Source: a bacterium (GTDB lineage: Bacteria > UBA9089 > CG2-30-40-21). From it: DNA of 9,748 nt. The DNA lies in the NCBI GenBank assembly GCA_018814245.1, contig JAHIZN010000406.1, positions 1 through 9,748 of the forward strand, in the 5' to 3' direction. This document shows positions 1 to 6,200 of this stretch, one piece after another. The position numbers and the translations under genes are program-made. The stretch's first letter is position 1. Each line of letters opens with the position of its first letter. The notes under the pieces are model-generated. The model did no database searches. It saw only the letters and a program-made list of their open reading frames with translations, and had not been told where the DNA came from.

Positions 1-42
1 AATGCTGCAAAACAGCAGAAGCATGTACTCCAAAATGATTAA

Positions 43-113
43 CAATTCATCAATTCCACGATTCAGCAATTGTCAATTGTTGAATTAATGAATTGTTGAA
101 TTGCTGAATTAAT
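43..113. repeat. AT-rich octanucleotide-period array with inverted halves
   Basis: Nine consecutive units can be read with an 8-base period and one 7-base unit: CAATTCAT, CAATTCCA, CGATTCAG, CAATTGT, CAATTGTT, then GAATTAAT, GAATTGTT, GAATTGCT, GAATTAAT. Units on the left begin CAATT and units on the right begin GAATT, so the array folds back on itself. Bases 41-56 are complementary to 82-97 at 15 of 16 positions. It lies beyond the 3' end of the minus-strand NlpC/P60-like gene. There is no T-tract to make it a convincing terminator. The short open frames across it look spurious. Confidence 0.75.
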
Positions 114-258
114 GGTGGTTGGACTTGTGGGTAAGGATAAGACCAAGGAGAGAGCCTCTCTGGCAGGAATGTCCCTACAAATGGTTTACGACAAGTTAAG
201 GTTGACACGATACTACCCTCTTGTGGTTGTCCGTTGTTTGAGCAGCCAATCAAGTAGC

Positions 259-292
259 GGACAGAGCCTGCCCAGAGGGGCTCCCTCCTGTC
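259..292. repeat. Imperfect hairpin sharing a 15-mer with the divergent control region
   Basis: GGACAG at 259-264 pairs with CTGTCC at 287-292, with a further AGCC/GGCT match inside offset by a 5-base bulge. The first 15 bases, GGACAGAGCCTGCCC, recur exactly at 6401-6415. The hairpin sits 14 bases past the stop of the NlpC/P60-like gene. It could slow or stop transcription, but no T-run follows on the minus strand, so I call it a repeat. The rest of 1-305 holds no gene I can support. Confidence 0.45.
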
Positions 293-305
293 CCTATCGC
301 ATCCG

Positions 306-1406
306 TCATTTTAAGATTGAAGAGACATTAGTGTAAGAAGGGGGACATGAATAGTTATTTAGCGGAGTTAACCTTTGTCTGGATAGTGGCGCGAGATAGG
401 CAACAGCTTTTTGCTTAAAGATAAGCACCATAGGCATTGCCTGACTGCCAAATTCATAGTTTGAAAGAGGGGTGGATAAAAACTTCTCTGTCTTGTCTGG
501 GGAGATTATTGCTATTGGTCTTATTACTGCCTCAAATCCTGTTCTCAGGGCATCATACATTCTGTTCAGGGTTGTTATCTTTACATCTTTGCCAAACTGC
601 TCTGCAAAACAAGGCAAATCATTCCTTTTGCCAATATAAACCGTAAGATGGGTAGTATATTTATCCCGATAATGTGTCGCATAATACCTGCCTGTAGCAA
701 TATCCCCTGGCAAAATGGCATCCATGGCTGTTGGATCCAGTGGAAGATGTTTGCCGCTTTCTTTCCAGATATCAATTGCTGCCCTCCCATTCTTATCCAT
801 CTTTTGGAACACAGCATATCCATTATTTGTCATTAATTGCACTACCTTCCATGTAGCTGACTTCCAGCTCGGATCAATAAGCCCTACATCCAGCATCAAA
901 GAATCAATGGCATCCTCTTTGGAAATCTTATAGTAGTACTGTTTATTCAATATCTCCGAGATCCTTAGCCAGCATATTGTTTCCTTTGGGTATTTTATCC
1001 CTGTATAGCCTGAGAGGACAAAATCTACTGAATTTTTTGTTCCATCAATTGTCTTCTTTACAGCCATAACCTTTGACGAATATTCTAACATCTCATTGAC
1101 TGAAAGGTACCCCAATTCCTCTGCTAATTTATTAATCCATTTTGCATAAAGCATCTGAACAGTAGCAGTACAATTATATAGCCTTTTATTATTCGGAATA
1201 TCATCAATGGATATATCCTGCCAAAACTTACTGATATATAACGGCAGTGCCTGCTTCGTCAGGTTCTTATTCGGCTCAAGGGTAACACATGACGATTCCC
1301 TGTCCAATGAGGCTTTTATCCTTATGGGCATAATAATTGATGCAAATAACAGGATGGAAAATATAGAGGCAATTAATATTGTTCGATTGATACCAGACAT
1401 GTTCAT
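306..1406 (-). CDS. Exported protein with NlpC/P60-like (papain-fold) motifs
   Basis: About 366 residues. An N-terminal hydrophobic stretch (about residues 9-30, numbered from the GTG at 1409) follows a short basic segment, so the protein is probably secreted or anchored by a single membrane segment. NlpC/P60-type motifs can be seen: YNCTATVQMLY with Cys80 resembles the DCSGFVQYVY nucleophile helix, LPGDIATG (233-240) resembles the PGDLVFF strand, and THLTVYIGK with His254 resembles SHVGIYIG. Gln271 in AEQFG could be the third polar residue. The family hydrolyses peptide bonds in cell-wall peptides or similar amide substrates. The Cys-to-His gap (about 174 residues) is much longer than in typical NlpC/P60 domains. 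It is closer to the DUF1460-like branch of that superfamily, but I cannot assign a subfamily. Start choices are GTG 1409, ATG 1406 and ATG 1400. The weak AAGTGAG site is best spaced for ATG 1400, and 1406 is kept as a compromise. It is the last gene of the leftward series, 769 bases from the methyltransferase, with its own candidate promoter. Confidence 0.8.
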   Translation of the reverse strand: MNMSGINRTILIASIFSILLFASIIMPIRIKASLDRESSCVTLEPNKNLTKQALPLYISKFWQDISIDDIPNNKRLYNCTATVQMLYAKWINKLAEELGYLSVNEMLEYSSKVMAVKKTIDGTKNSVDFVLSGYTGIKYPKETICWLRISEILNKQYYYKISKEDAIDSLMLDVGLIDPSWKSATWKVVQLMTNNGYAVFQKMDKNGRAAIDIWKESGKHLPLDPTAMDAILPGDIATGRYYATHYRDKYTTHLTVYIGKRNDLPCFAEQFGKDVKITTLNRMYDALRTGFEAVIRPIAIISPDKTEKFLSTPLSNYEFGSQAMPMVLIFKQKAVAYLAPLSRQRLTPLNNYSCPPSYTNVSSILK

Positions 1407-1446
1407 CACTCACTTAACAAAATCGTTGTAGTAGTGCTGCGTCATC

Positions 1447-1475
1447 ATTAAAGTTTAGGATTAAACATGTGTCAC
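1447..1475 (-). promoter_or_regulatory. Candidate sigma-70 promoter for the NlpC/P60-like gene
   Basis: On the minus strand GTGACA (1475-1470) is followed by a 17-base spacer and TTTAAT (1452-1447), five of six matches in each box. Transcription would start near 1440, about 30 bases before the gene. The -10 box falls inside the left arm of the MITE-like element, so the element may supply this promoter. Called on box match and spacing alone. Confidence 0.4.
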
Positions 1476-1480
1476 TTCTT

Positions 1481-1570
1481 CCCCTGCATTCGCAGGGGTA
1501 AACTCCTGCAGGAGTCTCCTGTTCTGAGGGGTAAGCTACAGACAGATTAGATTCCTGCATTCGCAGGAAT
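1481..1570. repeat. Paired palindromic repeats with constant ATTC loop and compensated stems
   Basis: Two hairpins share the loop ATTC and the inner stem CTGC/GCAG. The copy at 1481-1498 has arms CCCCTGC/GCAGGGG. The copy at 1551-1570 has arms ATTCCTGC/GCAGGAAT. The outer stem bases differ but remain paired in both copies. Between them, 1502-1515 is a perfect palindrome, ACTCCTGCAGGAGT. This is the pattern of REP-like extragenic palindromes. The second copy ends GAATGAC, as many bacterial dispersed palindromes do. Confidence 0.7.
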
Positions 1571-1652
1571 GACAATATTCCAGCGATGCTCGGAGGAAAT
1601 TGAAGTTATTATATCCTAACATTTAATCGTGACGCAGCAGTAGTAATAATAT

Positions 1653-1872
1653 CGACAAATAGAAGAAAATGCTATAATTTATTGGAAGATAATAACACGC
1701 AGATGACACAGATGCTGCGGTCTTGCCAGCAATCAGCAATTCTCGGTGAACAATTATCCTGGTAATAGCAGCACATTTTATGCAACATTTTGCGTCTCTA
1801 CTACACCACAACATAAATTCTTGCTAAATCATATAATATGGCTTCGTACCTAATTCAGGGTATAAAACATGA
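1653..1872. other. Intergenic stretch with no recognisable gene or site
   Basis: AT-rich sequence between the MITE-like element and the first REP-like hairpin cluster. A 63-codon minus-strand open frame crosses it but has no convincing Shine-Dalgarno site and a composition unlike the real genes. There are short GCAGATG/ACAGATG direct echoes near 1700. I see nothing else to name. Confidence 0.5.
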
Positions 1873-1902
1873 TTAAGGCAGGGACAAGCCCTGCAGCTAC
1901 AG
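1873..1902 (-). repeat. REP-like hairpin module, GCAGGG-CTTGT-CCCTGC type, copy 1
   Basis: The minus strand reads GTAGCTGCAGGGCTTGTCCC and on to TGCC. A 6-bp stem GCAGGG/CCCTGC closes the loop CTTGT. The 30-base block is identical to 3115-3144, and 25 of its bases recur in the opposite orientation at 6583-6607. It is intergenic, beyond the methyltransferase stop. Confidence 0.75.
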
Positions 1903-1911
1903 TTGCGTACT

Positions 1912-1939
1912 GTAGGGGCAATTCATGAATTGCCCCTAC
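1912..1939. repeat. Perfect 28-bp palindrome with GTAGGGGC ends
   Basis: The sequence begins GTAGGGGCAATTCA and its second half is the exact reverse complement of the first, with no central spacer. The GTAGGGGCA...TGCCCCTAC ends also occur, around different cores, in hairpins inside the lipoprotein gene (3807-3831, 4321-4347, 4423-4449). It therefore belongs to the same dispersed family. It could extrude as a cruciform or form a strong RNA hairpin, but no T-tract follows on either strand. Confidence 0.85.
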
Positions 1940-1945
1940 TGCACT

Positions 1946-1997
1946 GCAACCCTTGCGGTCGCTACAGTTGAGTTGTAGCTGCGACCCTTGTGGTCGC
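1946..1997 (+). repeat. REP-like hairpin modules, GCGACC-CTTGT-GGTCGC type, two copies
   Basis: The second copy (1972-1997) reads TTGTAGCT followed by GCGACC, loop CTTGT and GGTCGC, a perfect 6-bp stem. The first copy (1946-1968) is a degenerate version with GCAACC, loop CTTGC and GGTCGC followed by GCTACAG. The TAGCT flank and the CTTGY loop are shared with the GCAGGG/CCCTGC type, while four of the six stem pairs are exchanged in a compensated way. Confidence 0.75.
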
Positions 1998-2040
1998 TTC
2001 TTATATGTCATCAGAGACAAGGGGATAGCCCCATAGTTAT

Positions 2041-2125
2041 CCTGCAGCTACAGTTTATTCGTGGAGATATGTTTATTCCATCTCCACTGCTGAATTCTGA
2101 CTCCTGTATTCTGAATTCTTGCTGC
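2041..2125. repeat. Mosaic repeat: CTGCAGCTACAG module, 8-bp hairpin and heptanucleotide array
   Basis: Bases 2041-2067 repeat, with few differences, the block at 3130-3156 (CTGCAGCTACAG then TATTCGTGGA). A hairpin GTGGAGAT (2061-2068) / ATCTCCAC (2080-2087) has an 11-base loop. From 2090 the sequence runs in 7-base steps: CTGAATT, CTGACTC, CTGTATT, CTGAATT, CTTGCTG. The region lies beyond the methyltransferase stop and could contain its termination signal, but no T-run follows the hairpin on the minus strand. Confidence 0.6.
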
Positions 2126-2178
2126 CTTATTTATTTCTTCCCTGCCAACTCACTGCCCGACCCATTACCTCTTTATCT

Positions 2179-3003
2179 TTATTTCTCCGCCAGAATCCCC
2201 TGATGATGAGCAAACATGTATTTAATCAATGGGATATTCCCTTGTTCAACAAACCCATGTCTTTTCATGATCCCATCCATTTCTTCGTTTGGTGCAAAGT
2301 ATGGCAGGTTTTCAAGCCCCCATTTATAATGCTGTGCATGATTAGTCTGCTGAAGCTGTTTTTTGAAGAATGGCATAAAACTGCTCAATATATCACCAAT
2401 TGGCAGATCAAGATCAGGCCACCATGGAACATCAACAAACGGTTTTTCAATGATTCGCAATCCTTGAGCCTGCAAATGCCTTTCAATTAATCCAACATTC
2501 ATTAAATGAATATTCCCATGATTCCATACCTCTCCTGTAATCCTATGCAGCAGATAATGTATCCAGAACCCATAGTTTATCCTGTTTGAGACAAACACAA
2601 GGACATATTTCTTTGAGGCATGAATCATTTCATTCAGTGTTGTTTTATAGTCCGTCATATGCGGCAGACAGGCAAAGTTCCAAACAAGATCAAACCCTGC
2701 TTTTTCAACAGTCAGGTGATTATTCGGGTTACAGATAAAGGTTGCCTGCTCAAGACATCCCTCCTTCTCCCAGACCAATTTAGCCAACTCAATTGCCCCA
2801 TGGTCAGGAAGCATTGTGGTTGTTTTCACCCCATTCTTGCCAAGCACAAGACTATTTATGCCTGCAATCCCCTTCATGCCATCAAACGGCCCCTCCAGAA
2901 CACTATTAATGCCAAGCGTTTTTGTCAGGTTGCTGAGGTAATTATTCAACGATAATCGTTCATAGGTTGTTCCAAGACCCACATCATGCTTCGTTACTTC
3001 CAT
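2179..3003 (-). CDS. Class I SAM-dependent methyltransferase-like protein
   Basis: 274 residues, cytoplasmic by appearance. The start is fixed by AAGGAGG ending 7 bases before ATG 3003. A longer in-frame extension lacks such a site. Residues 34-75 (SVLEGPFDGMKGIAGINS, then TTTMLPDHGAIELA) occupy the place of the glycine-rich SAM-binding motif I and following acidic strand, though motif I is degenerate. FDLVWNFACLPHMTD (104-118) matches the motif IV/post-IV strand of Methyltransf_11-type enzymes (DLVWNxxVLEHV). KKYVLVFVSNRINYG (131-145) matches the next strand and loop. The C-terminal part (about 165-274) is rich in Trp, His and Pro and probably forms the substrate-binding region. Substrate is unknown. 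Small-molecule, lipid or glycan O- or N-methylation are all possible. The weak motif I leaves open loss of activity or a variant SAM site. It lies 219 bases downstream of the lipoprotein gene on the same strand, with repeats in the gap. Confidence 0.75.
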   Translation of the reverse strand: MEVTKHDVGLGTTYERLSLNNYLSNLTKTLGINSVLEGPFDGMKGIAGINSLVLGKNGVKTTTMLPDHGAIELAKLVWEKEGCLEQATFICNPNNHLTVEKAGFDLVWNFACLPHMTDYKTTLNEMIHASKKYVLVFVSNRINYGFWIHYLLHRITGEVWNHGNIHLMNVGLIERHLQAQGLRIIEKPFVDVPWWPDLDLPIGDILSSFMPFFKKQLQQTNHAQHYKWGLENLPYFAPNEEMDGIMKRHGFVEQGNIPLIKYMFAHHQGILAEK

Positions 3004-3067
3004 CACACATCCTCCTTTTCTGCTGTTTATTCGTAAAATGACAGAAGACAGAGGCAAATTCTTTCAT
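2984..3067 (-). CDS. Possible 27-codon upstream ORF overlapping the methyltransferase start
   Basis: ATG 3067 is preceded by CAGGAGGCAGA, a strong Shine-Dalgarno match. The frame runs 27 codons (MKEFASVFCHFTNKQQ and on) to TGA at 2986-2984. It overlaps the first 20 bases of the methyltransferase gene in another frame and contains that gene's own AAGGAGG. The ribosome site comes from the dispersed TACAGGAGGCAGAA repeat, so this may be chance. If translated, it could couple to or damp translation of the methyltransferase. There is no conserved-peptide evidence. Confidence 0.2.
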   Translation of the reverse strand: MKEFASVFCHFTNKQQKRRMCDGSNEA

Positions 3068-3092
3068 TCTGCCTCCTGTATTCTGATTTCGT
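3065..3092. repeat. Heptanucleotide-period block (CATTCTG/CCTCCTG/TATTCTG)
   Basis: Three 7-base steps (CATTCTG, CCTCCTG, TATTCTG) resemble the arrays at 2090-2119 and inside the lipoprotein gene at 4350-4420. On the minus strand the block reads ATACAGGAGGCAGAATG and so carries a Shine-Dalgarno-like AGGAGG before an ATG. Confidence 0.55.
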
Positions 3093-3114
3093 AACTATTC
3101 AGGTGTAATAATGG

Positions 3115-3144
3115 TTAAGGCAGGGACAAGCCCTGCAGCTACAG
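3115..3144 (-). repeat. REP-like hairpin module, GCAGGG-CTTGT-CCCTGC type, copy 2
   Basis: This block is identical over 30 bases to 1873-1902. It lies in the 219-base gap between the lipoprotein stop and the methyltransferase start. The exact identity suggests recent copying or gene conversion. Confidence 0.75.
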
Positions 3145-3159
3145 CTATTCGTGGAAAAC

Positions 3160-3187
3160 TTGTAGCTGCGACCCTTGCAGTCGCTGC
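3160..3187 (+). repeat. REP-like hairpin module, GCGAC-type, third copy
   Basis: TGTAGCTGCGACCCTTGCAG followed by TCGCTGCC. The stem GCGAC/GTCGC pairs with one C-A mismatch next to the CTTGC loop. It belongs with the copies at 1946-1997 and stands next to a GCAGGG-type copy in the same order of types as near 1873-1997, which suggests the two modules travel together. Confidence 0.65.
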
Positions 3188-3196
3188 CTCCCTCCT

Positions 3197-3217
3197 CCAT
3201 TTTCCATTTTCCATTTT
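3197..3217. repeat. Three exact CCATTTT heptamers
   Basis: CCATTTT is repeated three times without change, just beyond the lipoprotein stop. The 7-base rhythm continues imperfectly on both sides (TCCTCCA before, TTCTACA after). On the minus strand it reads as A-rich, so it is not a U-tract for termination of the lipoprotein transcript. Confidence 0.8.
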
Positions 3218-3222
3218 GTATT

Positions 3223-6200
3223 CTACATAATCATAATTGTCTTGGCAATCACAATTCGCAGCATATCAAAATCATCCGGCTTCAAGTTAGAACAGGCTAT
3301 TTTGCCTGGGTCATCTGCATTTTTGGAGGATATTTCTCCTTTTAACTGAATTCTCTTCGACACTACACAATTAACCCTATCCCTGTTCCAGCCCTCCTTT
3401 GCAGCTAAGAGAGCCATGTATTCAATATCCTGAATTGCCCGTCGTTCTATCTTAAGCCTTAACCCTGCCACTGGTCCGGAAAGCCCTGGATAAATAATAG
3501 CCAGATATTCACCATTATACCAGCAATTCGGACGGCAAAAACTTGTATAATAAGGCAATGCTCCATCTGCACCCAACAGGTATATCTGATAATAAAGACC
3601 CATAAGGCTGCTGCTCGACTCCTCTATCTGTGGTCCACCGCCATAAAACCAGTATCTCTGTCCAAGTTTTTTCGCCCTCTCCATGCAAAGATGGTTTTTG
3701 GTAAAAAATGCGGTGGAGACAACCTCAAGGTTTGCTAATCCATCAAGCATCCCCCTTTGATATTGCGGTCTTGAAATGTCAACCCGAAAGTCAAATTCAG
3801 GAAATAGGGCGGGTTTGGAACCTGCCCCTACATCTGCCTTCACTCCCTCCCAGAATAGCCTGCCAAAGAATGCGAGGGCAAGAAAGTCATCCCTGTGAGC
3901 AGGCTCATCAAGAAACCACCATGCCGTACCTTTTCCATTTTCTTTTGCATAATATTTGTTATTCAAATAAAACTGAAACCTTGTCCTATCCCATCCCCTT
4001 TCCCGAAAATGTTTGGCATATTCTGAAGCCATGTCTACGAATGATTTCTTATAATCCTTAGAAAATGCCTTTTCAATAGCCGGAGCACGCTCAGCATGTT
4101 CATAAACACAGGCAGGGTATGCCTTCTCCTGAATCCTTACACTATAGCCGTCATCCATCCTGCCAGGCCAATTCTCATTGAATGGAAGATAAAAATGTGT
4201 AACCGGCGTTCCTGTCCCCGGACCATAATATCCATAATCTTCTGTAAAGGCAGAGCCGTCAAGATACAAGCCAAATCTATTGTCCCAAGCAGTCCAGTCA
4301 ACAGGGCAGACACATAGGTCAGGGCAGACACATAGGTCTGCCCCTACTGATTGCCTCCTGCCTTCTGCCTTCCGTTTCCTGTCTTCTGTTTTCTGTCTCT
4401 TATCTTCTGACTTCTGCTTATCAGGGCAGACACGCAGGTCTGCCCCTACGGGTACATAATCCTGTGAGCAAATTTCCCCTTTCTGTCCATATGGCAAAAC
4501 ATTCAGGGTGCTTCGATGCTTATGTGCCAATTGATGATAGCTAAGCTCAATCTTTTTATATTCCTTGCTTTCCCGTTTTATCCCAATACCCTTGTGAATG
4601 CCGCCATAAGCGTTGAGTTCATTGACAAAACTTGGCGTATCCGGCAGACAAAAGTCCCAAACCGTAAGGTTTATACCAATCTTAACAGGTTTTTTAATTT
4701 TCTCACTAACAACGGATAATATCCCTTCATACACCCCATTTGGTGTTTCCTTTGGGATATAAATATCAACCCAAACAGCCTGATTCTTTTGGTTGGGTAT
4801 TTTATTGTCAGCATCAGGGATGTTGAATTTACCATTTAAGGGAAGGCAGGCATCAGGGTAATAAACACCCTTTACAGGCACATACCAGAGCTTAAAAAGC
4901 TCAATATTTTTCTCAGCCTTGATAATACCCTCACTCCCTATGAGGCTGTCTGCCTGTACAACTACATTATTAAGCGTTTTTTCTTCAGCCTCAATGATAA
5001 TCTGAAAGGCTACTGTCTCGTTTCTTGCCCCATGAATGGTAATCAGCTTTTGATTCGCATCCCAGATAAAATTACTTTTTTTGGCAGTATCAACAGACGG
5101 CATGGTATAATCCTCCCCAAGTGTATTCCCTGTAACAGGATTCACCTTTTCCAGATCACTCATAGCCCAGATAGATGCCGCCCCATTGCCAAATATAGGG
5201 ACAAATGGCACAATTTCAGCAGGTTGAGAAAACTCAAGCTCCAAAAGCTCCACCTCTGACGCACACTCAGTTGGAACAATATCTGTATAGGCAATCGTTG
5301 AGAGATTGCCAACCTTATCATAAGCCTGTACAGCAAAATAATATTTCTGTCTATTTTGTCTAATGGTTAAGCCGTCAATAATCAACTCAATATCTTTCTT
5401 GCCCGGATCTGGCTGACGAGGTATTTTCCATCGCTCAACAGGACAGGCTGAATCCCAGACAATTGGAAGAGAACTGTAACGAACATGGTGGCCAAATGCC
5501 TTCCCATTCATTCCATGATCATCCGATGGCTTCCATGTTAATTTTATTTTTCCATCCACTGTGCTTGCTGTTAATTCTGATACAGGAGAATGGGGCAAAA
5601 CATCCATTGCCAGCGGTGCTACCGCCTTCTTTGCCTTAACCGCAAGAAATGGCGGGAACATGCTTTCTCTTGAATGAACAGATTTCTCTACAGCTATTTG
5701 CCCCTTTTCATCGGTAACAGCAAGACCGTATTGATCTCCAATGATTAAGGCATAAACAATATCCGCAGGGATATCAATAGCATACCAGCCATTGACAAGC
5801 CTTGGCTCGGCATAGGCAAAGAGACTGTTGCCCTGTCCAAAGGTAACATCTGTAATATCACTTCCTGGATATGACCACGGGGTCTTTTTATAAGCAGCAT
5901 ATTTGAAACAGCTTGCCCTATGCCTGATCCTTCTCCACTCTTGGGAAAAGGATGGGATATGAGAAACTATTTTGGATGCATAATCCTTTCCATGTCCCTC
6001 AACCCAATCAGAGGCAATGGTTGAAATCCCTGCCATTAACAAATTATTCTTCTTTTTATGAAGATAAAGGGTTGCCTGTTCAACAGTCATACCCTTAAGC
6101 ATCGTCGTATCAAATTTCAAGACAGTCGTATCCTCAATACCCTTAAGCCGCAAGAATGTTCTTGCCCCAAGGTTTGCATCCTGCTCTGTCTTATAGGCAC

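Larger units (their letters stand above)
1422..1652. mobile_element. MITE-like element with imperfect terminal inverted repeats
   Basis: The arm at 1422-1461 and the inverted arm at 1613-1652 align without gaps over 40 bases at about three quarters identity. The best blocks are TGCTGCGTCA, ATTAAA and TTAGGAT. Together they bound 231 bases that contain two CCTGCATTCGCAGG-type hairpins and no plausible gene. ACAAA occurs just outside both ends (1417-1421 and 1655-1659), a possible but weak target duplication. No transposase is present, so if the element is mobile it is non-autonomous. It begins about 13 bases upstream of the NlpC/P60-like gene start. Alternatively the arms are simply a diverged inverted duplication. 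Confidence 0.4.

Noticed and set aside
50..336. Two overlapping short open frames (minus 50-253, plus 112-336) as genes
   Set aside because: They run through the octamer array and a repeat hairpin, lack convincing Shine-Dalgarno sites, and show no recognisable domain or coding-like composition.
1623..1814. 63-codon minus-strand open frame with a hydrophobic end
   Set aside because: It has no good ribosome site and ends within the right arm of the MITE-like element. The hydrophobic C-terminus comes from the TAGTAATAATAT arm sequence.
2061..2087. Rho-independent terminator for the methyltransferase gene
   Set aside because: The 8-bp stem is good, but the minus strand downstream reads GAATAAACTG rather than a run of T.
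2119..2490. Plus-strand 123-codon open frame
   Set aside because: It is antisense to the methyltransferase, which has a strong ribosome site and recognisable motifs. The frame begins in a repeat.
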